DNA of 55,605 nt. Source: an uncultured Candidatus Nemicrothrix sp. Its GTDB lineage: Bacteria > Actinomycetota > Acidimicrobiia > Acidimicrobiales > MedAcidi-G1. Below the pieces are notes generated by a model. The model saw only the letters and a program-made list of their open reading frames with translations. It was not told the origin of the DNA and made no database searches. Positions 44,220 to 53,473 of this stretch are shown in pieces. The stretch is taken from the NCBI GenBank assembly GCA_913055915.1, contig CAJXKL010000015.1, forward strand, positions 1 to 55,605. Direction: 5' to 3'. The first letter of the stretch is position 1; each line of letters opens with the position of its first letter. A program made the translations under genes and the position numbers.

Positions 44220-45710
44220 GTGACCAACCCGCCTTCTTCAGGTCGGACTATCGGGGTGGTGGGTACCGGGGTCATTGGCGCAGGCTGGACTGTGCGGGCA
44301 CTGGCACGAGGCCATTCGGTCGTCGCCTGGGATCCCGACTCTGGGGCGCAGGCGCGGCTCAGAGAGTTCGTCGCTAGGGCCTGGCCTTCGGCAACCAGGT
44401 TGGGCCTGTTCCCCGGTGCCAACTCGGAGAACATCACCTTTGCGTCGTCAGTTGCGGAGCTGGCTGGCATGGTCGACTGGATTCAGGAGAATGCACCCGA
44501 GCGAGAGGACCTGAAGCGGAACCTGATCAACGAGTTGGCTGGTGCCGCATCACCTGACACGGTTATCGCATCCAGCTCATCGGGCCTCCTGCCATCCCGA
44601 CTCCAGCAGGGATGTCGGCACCCTGAGCGCTTCGTCATCGGCCACCCGTTCAATCCCGTGTACCTGCTCCCGCTGGTGGAGATCGTTGCGGGTTCACAGA
44701 CCTCGCCCGAGACCGTTGACGCCGCGGTTGCCCACTACGACGACCTGGTAATGCACCCGCTTGTCGTCGACACCGAAATCGAGGGATACCTCTCCGACCG
44801 ACTCCAGGAAGCCATCTGGCGTGAGATCCTTCACCTCGTGAAGGACGGCGTGGCCACCACAGCCCAGTTGGACGATGCAATCACCTACGGACCGGGTCTG
44901 AGGTGGGCCGGTATGGGTACGAACCTCACCTTCCACCTGGCGGGTGGTGAGCAGGGGATGCGACACATGCTCCGACAGTTCGGGCCGGCGCTCGAGTTGC
45001 CGTGGACAAGGCTGGTTGCCCCCGAGTTGACCGATGACCTTGTCGAGGCAATGGCTGACGGTTGCCTTGAACAGGCTGACGGCCGGTCGGTTGCCGACCT
45101 CGAGGCGTTGCGCGACGACTACGTAATCAACGTGATGCGCGCCCTCCGGCCGCTCGACCTGGGCGCAGGTCGCCTCGTGGCCGAACGTGAGGCCCGTATC
45201 CACTCGGCATCCGCGGTGGAACCGTGGCGGTCCGGTGAACCGGTCGCTGCACCGCTGGACTTCTACCGGGCACCCGTGGAGCCCGACTGGGTGGACTACA
45301 ACGGCCACATGTCGGAGTGGGCATTCCTGACGGCATTTGGATGGGCCTCCGACAAGCTGTTCAGGTACCTGGGCATCGATGAGGCGTACCGCGATTCAGG
45401 CCATTCCTTCTTCACCGTCGAGACACATCTGAACAACCTTCGTGAGGCCTCTCTTGGTGACACCCTGCAGATCGTCACGCAGGTACTAGGTTTCGATGAT
45501 AAGCGTCTGCACATCTTCCACACCATGAGAAATGATGAGACCGGCGAGTTGTTGGCGACAACCGAGCAGATGCTGTTGCACGTCGACAATGTCGCCGGGC
45601 GGACGGCACCGATTCTCGCCGGGCCGACCATGGCTCTCCGTTCGGTTGCTGCTGCCCACTCCGACCTCCCGGTACCGCGGCAGGTCGGCCGGGTAATAGC
45701 ACTCGGCTGA
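44220..45710 (+). CDS. lcdH: L-carnitine 3-dehydrogenase fused to a betainyl-CoA thioesterase domain
   Basis: This protein of about 496 residues has an N-terminal 3-hydroxyacyl-CoA dehydrogenase-like module: Rossmann loop GVVGTGVIGAGWTVRAL, ASSSSGLLPS and catalytic GHPFNPVYLLPLVE. From about residue 355 a hot-dog thioesterase domain follows (VEPDWVDYNGHMSEWAFL, then HSFFTVETHLNNL). Carnitine dehydrogenases of this fused type oxidise L-carnitine to 3-dehydrocarnitine and hydrolyse betainyl-CoA to glycine betaine, bracketing the BKACE step encoded upstream. The GTG at 44220 has AGGTGG just upstream; an in-frame GTG at 44187 is an alternative start. Confidence 0.92.
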   Translation: MTNPPSSGRTIGVVGTGVIGAGWTVRALARGHSVVAWDPDSGAQARLREFVARAWPSATRLGLFPGANSENITFASSVAELAGMVDWIQENAPEREDLKRNLINELAGAASPDTVIASSSSGLLPSRLQQGCRHPERFVIGHPFNPVYLLPLVEIVAGSQTSPETVDAAVAHYDDLVMHPLVVDTEIEGYLSDRLQEAIWREILHLVKDGVATTAQLDDAITYGPGLRWAGMGTNLTFHLAGGEQGMRHMLRQFGPALELPWTRLVAPELTDDLVEAMADGCLEQADGRSVADLEALRDDYVINVMRALRPLDLGAGRLVAEREARIHSASAVEPWRSGEPVAAPLDFYRAPVEPDWVDYNGHMSEWAFLTAFGWASDKLFRYLGIDEAYRDSGHSFFTVETHLNNLREASLGDTLQIVTQVLGFDDKRLHIFHTMRNDETGELLATTEQMLLHVDNVAGRTAPILAGPTMALRSVAAAHSDLPVPRQVGRVIALG

Positions 45711-45733
45711 GACCACAGACAGGAGGACCGAGG

Positions 45734-46894
45734 ATGGACTTTGCCCCAACCGACGAGCAGGACATGATCGTCGATACGGTCCGGGCCTTTGTGCAGCGCG
45801 AGCTGGTTCCCCACGAGGATGAGGCTGAACGATTGGGTGATGTCCCACCCGCACTTGTGGAAGAGATCCGCCGGAAGGCCCTGACCGCTGGAATATATGC
45901 AGCCAACATGCCGGGGGAACTCGGAGGTGGAGGCCTCGACAACCTGACGATGGCAATGGTTGACAGGGCATTTGGCTGGACCCAGTACGCATTGCACTAC
46001 GTGGTCGCACGTCCGTCGAACATTCTCCAAGCCTGCACCGGTGACCAGGTCGAGGAGTACCTGTTGCCGACGATTCGTGGCGAGCGGGTCGACTGCCTAG
46101 CCATGAGCGAACCTGATGCCGGATCAGATGTGAGGGGAATGAAATGTCGCGCGGCGTGTGATGGCGACGACTACGTCATCAATGGCACAAAACACTTCAT
46201 CAGCCACGCCGACCTGGCCGACTACACCATCCTGTTCGCTGCCACCGGCGAGGAGGACTCGGCACGCGGGCCACGCAGGTTGATCACTGCATTCCTAGTG
46301 GACCACGACACGCCGGGCATGGAGGTCGTGCCCGGATACAACTGTGTCTCAAACCGCGGGTACCACAACATGATCCTCAACTTCGACGAGGCTCGGGTGC
46401 CTGCCTCCAAGGTACTTGGCGAGGTGGACCGGGGTTTTGACGTCGCCAACGAATGGCTTGGTGCCACCCGGCTCCAGGTGGCAGCCATCTGCCTTGGTCG
46501 GGCGGATCGGGCACTGGCTGTAGCCCTCGAATGGGCAGCCACACGTGAGCAGTTCGGCCAGAAGATAGGAAGGTTCCAGGGGGTTTCCTTCAAGTTGGCC
46601 GACATGAAGACCAAGCTGTTGGAGGCCGAGCTGGTGACCTACCGTGCTGCCTGGCTCATGGACCGTGACGAGATGGCCGACGCGGACGCTGCGATGGCAA
46701 AGATCTCCGCAACTGAGATGCTTCAGTTCGTGTCGGATGAGGCAATCCAGATCCTCGGAGGCATGGGGTTGATGGATGAGCTCCCTCTGGAACGGATCTG
46801 GCGTGATGCACGGGTCGACCGGATCTGGGACGGCACGAGTGAGATCCAGCGGCACATCGTCAGCCGCGGGATGCTCCGGCCGCTGGGAGCCTGA
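45734..46894 (+). CDS. Acyl-CoA dehydrogenase, possibly gamma-butyrobetainyl-CoA dehydrogenase
   Basis: This 386-residue flavoprotein has acyl-CoA dehydrogenase hallmarks: AMSEPDAGSDVRGMKCRA near residue 125, YVINGTKHFISHADLAD, the FAD loop REQFGQKIGRFQG and the C-terminal WDGTSEIQRHIVSRGM. CaiA-type enzymes of this family interconvert gamma-butyrobetainyl-CoA and crotonobetainyl-CoA. Position between carnitine dehydrogenase and a CaiD-like hydratase supports that substrate. Electrons could pass to the ETF encoded nearby. An AGGAGG ribosome site precedes the ATG. Confidence 0.85.
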   Translation: MDFAPTDEQDMIVDTVRAFVQRELVPHEDEAERLGDVPPALVEEIRRKALTAGIYAANMPGELGGGGLDNLTMAMVDRAFGWTQYALHYVVARPSNILQACTGDQVEEYLLPTIRGERVDCLAMSEPDAGSDVRGMKCRAACDGDDYVINGTKHFISHADLADYTILFAATGEEDSARGPRRLITAFLVDHDTPGMEVVPGYNCVSNRGYHNMILNFDEARVPASKVLGEVDRGFDVANEWLGATRLQVAAICLGRADRALAVALEWAATREQFGQKIGRFQGVSFKLADMKTKLLEAELVTYRAAWLMDRDEMADADAAMAKISATEMLQFVSDEAIQILGGMGLMDELPLERIWRDARVDRIWDGTSEIQRHIVSRGMLRPLGA

Positions 46895-46904
46895 CCTACC
46901 GGTT

Positions 46905-48929
46905 ATGGCCACCGGCACCCCACTGAGTCGCCTGCTGGAGCCTCAGATGCTTGCGTTCGTCGGTGGCGATCCAGCGGAGGTCGCCATCCGGCAGTGCATG
47001 GCCCTCGGGTTTGCGGGAGACCTCTGGCCGGTCCACCCCCACAGGTCCACAATGGCCGGACTACCCGTGTTTGCGTCCCTCGGGGATCTGCCGTCACCAC
47101 CCGACGCTGCGCTGGTTGCCGTCAACCGGAACGCCACGGTCGAGGTTGTTGGACAGCTGGCGAAGATGGGCGCCGGCGCGGCTATCTGCTACGCGTCGGG
47201 TTACGCGGAGGTCGGTGGTGACGGTGTCGGGCTTCAGGAGGCTCTGGTTGCCGCTGCGGGCGACATGCCACTTGTCGGCCCCAACTGCTACGGAACCGTT
47301 TCCGCAACGGTCGGGGCAGCGCTGTGGCCCGACCAGCAGGGGCTGTCCCGGGTGGACCGCGGTGTAGCCCTGGTCACCCAGAGTGGGAACATCGGCCTGA
47401 ACCTGACGATGCAGGACCGTGCCATGGGTATCAGCCACGTCCTCACGCTCGGCAATCAGGCTGGGCTGGGGGTCGAGGACTGTCTGGAGGCGTTGGTGGG
47501 CGACCCATCGGTGTCCGGGATCGGTCTCCATGTGGAGGCGCTTGGTGATGTCGCCAGGTTCGAGGCCGCCTGCCATGTGGCCCTGGAGGCGGGTATTCCA
47601 ATCGTCGTTCTCAAGACCGGATCATCGGATCAGGGTGCGCTCATTGCCGCATCCCACACGTCATCGCTTGTGGGCAACGAGGCCGCCTACGGGGCCCTCT
47701 TTGACAGGTCGGGAGTTCGCAGGGTCCGCTCGATACCAGAGCTCCTGGACACACTCCTCGTAATGGAGAAGCTCGGACCGCTGCCAGGTCGGCGGATAGT
47801 GAGCCTGAGCTGCTCAGGGGGTGAGGCCTCGGTGGTCGCCGACAGTTCGGAGACCCTGGACCTGGAGTTCCCGGAGTTCGAACCGGCCCATGCCAGCCGA
47901 ATCGCCGACACGCTCACGGATCTGGTGACCGTGTCTAATCCACTCGACTACCACACGTTCATCTGGGGTGACGAGGCCCGTCTCACCAGGTGCTTCACCG
48001 AGGTCATGGACGGGCCCGTTGATGCGGCGGTGCTGGTTCTCGACTTTCCGCGCTCCGACCTGGACGGCTCGGACTGGTGGCCCACCCTGCATGCCTTCCT
48101 GGACGCCGCTCAGCAGACGGGTACAGCGGGAGTGGTGGCATCGTCGATGGCTGAGAACATGCCACCAGAGGCCGAGGAGATTGCCGTCGCCGCAGGCCAG
48201 GTTGCCGTTCGAGGGATTACGCCAGCGTTGTCGGGCCTCGAGGCGGCAGGCTGGTGGGGCAGGCGCCGTCAGCTCCCGGCGGTCGACCGGGTTGGTGGGC
48301 TGTCGTACCCACCGGTGACCATCACCGAGTACGAGGCCAAGTCCCTTCTGTCGGAAGTCGGAATCCGGGTACCGAACAGCGAGTTGGTTGATGCCGGTGA
48401 AGCAGCCCGGGCAGCAGAGCGGATCGGCCGGCCTGTGGTCGTGAAGCGTTCCGGGGGCGCCCACAAGACCGAGTCAGGTGGAGTTGCCCTTGACCTGGTC
48501 GATTCTGCGTCTGTTCAGGAGGCAGCGGATCGGATGGGCGGACAGGTCCTCGTCGAACAGCAGGTCGATGGTGCCCTTGTCGAGATGCTGGTGGCTGTAC
48601 GCAGGGAACCACCCGTCGGGTGGCTTCTCACTATGGGAGCAGGTGGGATCCTGGTCGAGGTGATGGCCGACACACGGAGTCTGTTGCTGCCGGCATCGGC
48701 GGCAGAGGTCGTGGCGGCGCTCGAGGGCCTGGCCATCTGGCCCATATTGGCGGGGCACAGAGGTCGGCGGGCTGCCGACCTGGATGCGATCATCAAGGTT
48801 GTGGAGTCGCTGCGCAGTCTTGTTCTGGACAAGCCGGACCTGGTCGAGGTGGAGATCAACCCCCTGCTCGTCCTTGGTGACGGAGCTGTAGCCGTTGATG
48901 CCCTGATCACCATGGAGGTGCACGAATGA
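46905..48929 (+). CDS. ADP-forming acyl-CoA ligase (CoA-binding plus ATP-grasp domains)
   Basis: This protein of about 674 residues has the fused layout of acetate-CoA ligase (ADP-forming) and acyl-CoA synthetase: CoA-binding domain (residues 1-130; VGPNCYGTVS), succinyl-CoA ligase-like domain with the phospho-His candidate in AASHTSSLVGNEA, and a C-terminal ATP-grasp domain (ITEYEAKSLLSEVGI, RPVVVKRSGGAHKTE, VEINPLLVLGDG). In this operon it could activate gamma-butyrobetaine, crotonobetaine or carnitine, replacing the AMP-forming CaiC and the CaiB transferase. The ATG 46905 is ten bases after the dehydrogenase gene; it overlaps the hydratase start by four bases. Confidence 0.85.
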   Translation: MATGTPLSRLLEPQMLAFVGGDPAEVAIRQCMALGFAGDLWPVHPHRSTMAGLPVFASLGDLPSPPDAALVAVNRNATVEVVGQLAKMGAGAAICYASGYAEVGGDGVGLQEALVAAAGDMPLVGPNCYGTVSATVGAALWPDQQGLSRVDRGVALVTQSGNIGLNLTMQDRAMGISHVLTLGNQAGLGVEDCLEALVGDPSVSGIGLHVEALGDVARFEAACHVALEAGIPIVVLKTGSSDQGALIAASHTSSLVGNEAAYGALFDRSGVRRVRSIPELLDTLLVMEKLGPLPGRRIVSLSCSGGEASVVADSSETLDLEFPEFEPAHASRIADTLTDLVTVSNPLDYHTFIWGDEARLTRCFTEVMDGPVDAAVLVLDFPRSDLDGSDWWPTLHAFLDAAQQTGTAGVVASSMAENMPPEAEEIAVAAGQVAVRGITPALSGLEAAGWWGRRRQLPAVDRVGGLSYPPVTITEYEAKSLLSEVGIRVPNSELVDAGEAARAAERIGRPVVVKRSGGAHKTESGGVALDLVDSASVQEAADRMGGQVLVEQQVDGALVEMLVAVRREPPVGWLLTMGAGGILVEVMADTRSLLLPASAAEVVAALEGLAIWPILAGHRGRRAADLDAIIKVVESLRSLVLDKPDLVEVEINPLLVLGDGAVAVDALITMEVHE

Positions 48930-49708
48930 CCGAGGCCGTTCAGACCCGGGTAGACGGGGCCGTAATAGAGGTCACCCTGGATCGACCACGGGCAAATGCG
49001 ATTGATGCTGAGACCAGTCGGGAGTTGGGTCGTGTCTTCGCTGACTTTCGTGACGATCCGGATCTGAGGGTCGCCATTCTCACCGGTGCCGGTGACAGGT
49101 TCTTCTCTGCGGGCTGGGACCTCCGTGCAGCAGCCGAAGGCGAGGAGTTCGAGGCCGACTACGGAGAAGGTGGGTTTGGTGGGTTCACCGAGTTGCCTGA
49201 GCGCAACAAGCCCGTGATCTGTGCGGTCAACGGGCTGGCGGTAGGTGGCGGGTTTGAGATCACACTTGCCGCCGAGCTCGTCGTGGCAGCTGGGCATGCC
49301 GAGTTCTTTCTCCCGGAGACCGGCCTCGGGCTGATTCCCGATGCAGGTGCGGTGCGCCTTCCCAGGGTCCTTCCTCCGGTGGTAGCAAACGAGGTGCTGT
49401 ATGCCGGAAGGCGAATGGATGCGGCCGAGGCGATGCGATGGGGCCTTGTGAACGCGGTTGCACAGGCTGACGAGTTGATGGATGTGGCACGGGACCTTGC
49501 GGGAAGGATCGTCTCAGCGGCACCACTTGCTGTCGGGGCGGCCATGGCCGTGGCCCGGCTGACGGGACATCTCCCACTCCAGGAGGCGTTTGGGACGATG
49601 AGGTCGGGTGGGCTGGAGGCATATGAGCAGATGCTGGCGTCAGAGGACTCCGACGAAGGGCCAAGGGCATTCACCGAGAAGCGTGAACCAGCCTGGAAGG
49701 GCCGCTGA
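48926..49708 (+). CDS. caiD: CaiD-like crotonobetainyl-CoA hydratase (crotonase family)
   Basis: This 260-residue crotonase resembles Escherichia coli CaiD along its length, from memory of that sequence: LDRPRANAIDAETS, DDPDLRVAILTGAGDRFFSAGWDL, a GG-rich stretch, KPVICAVNGLAVGGGFEI, and the ends EGPRAFTEKREPAWKGR. Oxyanion-hole glycines lie in AGWDL and AVGGGFE, and the general-base Glu in the PETGLGLIPDAG segment. It would hydrate crotonobetainyl-CoA to carnitinyl-CoA. Its start overlaps the ligase stop. Its presence gives the operon a route from crotonobetaine to carnitine. Confidence 0.88.
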   Translation: MTEAVQTRVDGAVIEVTLDRPRANAIDAETSRELGRVFADFRDDPDLRVAILTGAGDRFFSAGWDLRAAAEGEEFEADYGEGGFGGFTELPERNKPVICAVNGLAVGGGFEITLAAELVVAAGHAEFFLPETGLGLIPDAGAVRLPRVLPPVVANEVLYAGRRMDAAEAMRWGLVNAVAQADELMDVARDLAGRIVSAAPLAVGAAMAVARLTGHLPLQEAFGTMRSGGLEAYEQMLASEDSDEGPRAFTEKREPAWKGR

Positions 49709-49791
49709 ACTACGAACGGTCGTCAGCCCGGTGCGGTAGGTTCTCGCCGACTTCAGCGACCGGGAGTCGGACATTCGCGATTGGAGAGCAG

Positions 49792-51690
49792 ATGGGCCAG
49801 CGTCTGACCACGCCGATGGTGCGAGAGAACGGGGTGCTCCGCGATGCCACCTGGGACGAGGCACTCGACCTAGCTGCCCGGGGATTCCGGTCGGTGGTCG
49901 ACACCCACGGCTCCACGGCGTTCGGTATGTTCAGTTGTTCCAAGACCACCAACGAGGTCAACTACGCCGCCCAGAAGTTTGCCCGAACGGTCATCGGGTC
50001 AAACAACATCGACAGCTGTAATCGAACTTGACACGCACCCAGCGTCGTCGGTCTGGCGACGGTCTTCGGAGCAGGAGGTGGAACTTCCGCGTATGCCGAG
50101 ATAGAGGGAACAGACGCAATCGTCCTCTGGGGGTCCAATGCCCGGGCGGCGCACCCGATCTTCTTCCACCACCTCCTCAAGGGAGTTGACGCCGGAGCTC
50201 GCATGTGGGTTGTTGACCCACGCCGGACCACCTCTGCCAGGTTCGCCGACATGTGGCTGGGCCTTAACGTCGGAACCGACATCGCGCTCGCAAACGGCGT
50301 GGCGAGGGAGATCATCCACGCCGACCTTGTCAACGTCGAGTTCGTGGAGAACGCGACCGTGGGTTATGAGGACTTCGCCTCCCACGTGGAGCCCTGGACC
50401 CTTGACAGGACGGCCGAGGTGACTGGTGTGCCGGCTGAGGCGATTCGCGACCTTGCCCGCGGTTACGCAGGTGCGGCCACCGCTCAGCTCATGTGGACGC
50501 TGGGCATTACCGAACACCACACGGCGGTCGACAACGTCCTCGCCCTGTGCAACCTGGCCCTGTTGACCGGGCATGTCGGACGCTGGGGGTCGGGCCTGGT
50601 GCCTCTGAGGGGTCAGAACAACGTGCAGGGAGGCGGCGACATGGGCGCCCTGCCCAACAAGTTGCCCGGGTTCCAGGATGTGGCCGATGACGACGTGCGG
50701 GCCCGGTTTGAAGGAGAATGGGGAACCACGATTCCACCAGAGCCTGGGTGGCACCTGACGCAGATGTTCGAGGCAATGGGGCGGGGGGATCTCAGGGCCG
50801 TATGGGTCATCGGCGAGAACCCGGCCGACTCCGAGGCCGACGTAAACCACGCCAGGGAGATGCTGGGTCGCCTTGACCACCTCGTGGTCCAGGACGTGTT
50901 TATGACAAGGACCGCCGAGATGGCCGACGTCGTGCTTCCGGCTGCCCTCGGCTGGGCCGAGTCCGACGGAACTGTCACATCCAGTGAACGCCGTGTGCAG
51001 CGCACCCGAGCGGCTGTAAGGCCACCTGGCGAGGCCCGTCAGGAGATCGACGTGATTGCCGACGTGGCAGAGCGGATGGGATCTGCCTGGGGCCGACCGA
51101 CTGCAGAGGAACTCTGGGATGAACTCCGGTCGGTCTCACCGATGCACGGCGGGATGTCGTGGCAGCGGCTCGAGGACGTGGGTGGCATCCAGTGGCCGTG
51201 TCCCGATGAGGGCCACCCGGGCACACCGTTCCTGCACGGTCGCCTGTGGGAGCGACCGATTGGTGGTCGGCGGGCGCCCTTCTCATGTGTCGACGACCAT
51301 CCACCGGTGGACCAGTTGACCGACGAGTTCCCCCTGCGGCTCACGACGGGGCGCGTACTCGACTCCTACAACACCGGTGTCCAGTCCGGGAAGTTCAACT
51401 CTCCGATCCGGTCCGGTGATGCGCTGGAACTCTCTGCCGATGATGCCGGGTCACTTGGGCTGGCGCGGGGTGACAGGGTCATGGTCTCGTCGCGGCGGGG
51501 TTCGATCGAGATGACCGTGGCGGTGGATCCTGACTTGCCTGTGGGTCTGGCGTTCACGACGTTCCACTTTCCCGAGAGTGCTGATGTGAACCAGTTGACC
51601 AGCGATGCGTGGGACACCAGGTCGGGCACGTCCGAGTTCAAGGCGGCGGCGATTCGTGTCGAGAAGTTGGACGTGGCTGCCGGTGCCTGA
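49792..51690 (+). CDS. fdhA: Formate dehydrogenase catalytic part with selenocysteine (UGA at 50029), lacking its N-terminal [4Fe-4S] domain
   Basis: Read through the in-frame TGA at 50029-50031, this gene encodes 632 residues of a molybdopterin formate dehydrogenase. The context DSCNRT-U-HAPSVVG is exactly the active-site motif of the family, where the residue is Sec or Cys; Sec80 here. The C-terminal molybdopterin-binding domain (LRLTTGRVLDSYNTGVQSG onward) is complete. The N-terminus starts at RLTTPMVRENG, a point normally about 60 residues into the protein: the CxxCxxxC [4Fe-4S] domain is missing here and is found at the end of the gene at 53470. GGAGAG precedes the ATG, so the short start is genuine. 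A naive caller would split it at the TGA. The enzyme would oxidise formate to CO2. Confidence 0.9.
50043..50061 (+). promoter_or_regulatory. SECIS-like hairpin directing UGA recoding
   Basis: CGTCGTC (50043-50049) pairs with GGCGACG (50055-50061) around a five-base loop, GGTCT, giving seven pairs including one G-U. Bacterial SECIS elements lie just after the UGA, inside the coding region, with a GGUCU-type apical loop; in E. coli fdhF (from memory) the loop also begins 18 bases after the UGA, as here. The hairpin would bind SelB. Confidence 0.8.
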
Positions 51691-53473
51691 CCTTCGATTT
51701 GGAACGACGGCGCCGACCGGTGCGGAGGTGGCCGCAGTCGACGCGGTGGTCGCCGGGGTCGGTCCGGCCACCCTGGTCGTCGGTGAACGTCTGGTGTTGG
51801 GAGGCCGGCACCGCGCTGCGGCGCGGCGCAACCTGTTGCTTCCTGCGTTGCATGCTCTCCAGCGGGCTGTTGGTTGGATCAGCCCCGGGGGCCTCGACCA
51901 TGTGTGTCGGGTGCTCGAGGTTCCACCGGCCGAGGCCTATGGGGTGTCGACGTTCTACCACCTGTTCAGCCACTCCGAACCTGTAGCAGATTCCACCGTC
52001 CATGTCTGTGACGACATCGCTTGTCGTGGTGTTGGGGCGATGGGGCTGATCGAGGACCTGCGCGGTGCAGGTCACCATGTGCGGCCCAGCCCGTGCCTTG
52101 GGCAGTGTGAGCGTGGGCCTGCCGCCCTGGTCCAGCGAACAGGTGTCGACGACCTGTCGGTTGCCCCCGCACCGGTGGCTGATGTCGAGGCGGCGATCGG
52201 GTCGTCCAGTTCGTCAGCGGCGGTCGTTCTCCCACAGGCAGGGTCGGGCAACCTCCATCTCCTGGCACGGGTCGGTGTCGTGGATCCAGGCTGCCTCGAC
52301 GACTACCGGGCGAATGGCGGATACTCGGCTCTCGAGGCGGCATTGGCGATGGGACCGGGTGGGGTAGTCAGGGAACTGACGGCCTCGGGTCTCTCGGGGC
52401 GCGGTGGGGCGGCGTTCCCGACAGGGGTGAAGTGGCAGGCGGTTGCCGACCAGGTGGGTCGCCCGAAGCACGTTGTCTGCAATGCCGACGAGTCCGAGCC
52501 GGGAACGTTCAAGGACCGGACCCTCATGGAGGGCGATCCGTTCGCGATTGTCGAGGCCATGACGATCGCTGGGCTCACGGTGGGGGCGGAGCAGGGCTGG
52601 ATCTACGTGCGCGGGGAGTACCCGGTGGCCGCTGCCCGTCTGACCGCAGCCATCGATGCGGCCAGGGGTGCCGGCCTCCTGGGCGATGACGTGGCCGCCT
52701 CGGGGCATCGGTTCGACATTCAACTGAGGAGGGGGGCCGGCGCATACATATGTGGCGAGGAGACGGCCCTGTTCAACTCGATCGAGGGCTACAGGGGCGA
52801 GCCCAGGAACAAGCCTCCGTTCCCCACCACTCACGGTCTGTTCGGTGAGCCGACCGTAATTAACAACGTCGAGACCCTCGTGAACGTCCTTTCCATCGCC
52901 CGTGACGGTGGTGGGGCATATGCGGCGCTTGGAACCGAGCGCTCGCCGGGTACCCGCCTGTTCTGCGTGAGCGGCAGGGTTTGGGCGCCGGGTACCTACG
53001 AGCATGAGTTCGGTGTCACCCTCGGAGACGTCATCGAGAAGGCCGGTGGGCTGGTCGATGGCAGCGAGTTGAGGGCTGTGCTGTTGGGTGGGGCGGCAGG
53101 TTCGTTCGTGGGACCCGACCAGATGGATCTTCCCCTCACCCTTGAGGCAACCCGCGAGGCAGGTCTGTCCCTGGGTTCCGGTGTGGTGATGGTCTTTGAC
53201 CAGAACGACGACATCGTCGACACCGTGCGCCGGATAGCGGAGTTTTTCAGAGACGAGTCCTGTGGACAGTGCGTACCGTGTCGTGTGGGGACCGTGCGGC
53301 AAGAAGAGGTCCTTGTGCGACTCGACAGGGGAGGATCGTTCCCGGATGAGCGCGACCTGCTGGATGACCTCGGATCTGTGATGCGCGATTCCTCGATCTG
53401 CGGGCTGGGACAGACGGCATCAGGGGCCGTCCGTTCAGCCATCGACCTGGGCCTGCTGGGTGGTGTCTCGTGA
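51683..53473 (+). CDS. Fused NuoE/NuoF-type NAD-linked diaphorase subunit of formate dehydrogenase
   Basis: This 596-residue protein fuses a thioredoxin-like [2Fe-2S] domain (C109, C114, C138, C142) to a NuoF-like flavin domain. The FMN loop is GRGGAAFPTGVKW (239-251), the NAD region is GAYICGEETALFNSIEG, and the [4Fe-4S] ligands are in ESCGQCVPCRVG with a fourth Cys in SSICGLG. It corresponds to FdsG plus FdsB of soluble NAD-dependent formate dehydrogenases, passing electrons to NAD. The GTG at 51683 overlaps the catalytic gene by eight bases; the longer frame from 51605 is antiphase to fdhA and rejected. Confidence 0.88.
   Translation: MPDLRFGTTAPTGAEVAAVDAVVAGVGPATLVVGERLVLGGRHRAAARRNLLLPALHALQRAVGWISPGGLDHVCRVLEVPPAEAYGVSTFYHLFSHSEPVADSTVHVCDDIACRGVGAMGLIEDLRGAGHHVRPSPCLGQCERGPAALVQRTGVDDLSVAPAPVADVEAAIGSSSSSAAVVLPQAGSGNLHLLARVGVVDPGCLDDYRANGGYSALEAALAMGPGGVVRELTASGLSGRGGAAFPTGVKWQAVADQVGRPKHVVCNADESEPGTFKDRTLMEGDPFAIVEAMTIAGLTVGAEQGWIYVRGEYPVAAARLTAAIDAARGAGLLGDDVAASGHRFDIQLRRGAGAYICGEETALFNSIEGYRGEPRNKPPFPTTHGLFGEPTVINNVETLVNVLSIARDGGGAYAALGTERSPGTRLFCVSGRVWAPGTYEHEFGVTLGDVIEKAGGLVDGSELRAVLLGGAAGSFVGPDQMDLPLTLEATREAGLSLGSGVVMVFDQNDDIVDTVRRIAEFFRDESCGQCVPCRVGTVRQEEVLVRLDRGGSFPDERDLLDDLGSVMRDSSICGLGQTASGAVRSAIDLGLLGGVS

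Noticed and set aside
51605-51682. Upstream extension of the diaphorase frame
   Set aside because: It lies within the 3' end of the formate dehydrogenase gene in another phase and reads as Arg-rich noise.
50203-51690. A separate 495-residue formate dehydrogenase gene after a stop at 50029
   Set aside because: The TGA is at the selenocysteine position, with a SECIS-like hairpin after it. The frame between 50032 and 50203 is also clearly family sequence (HAPSVVG, ADP-like loops).
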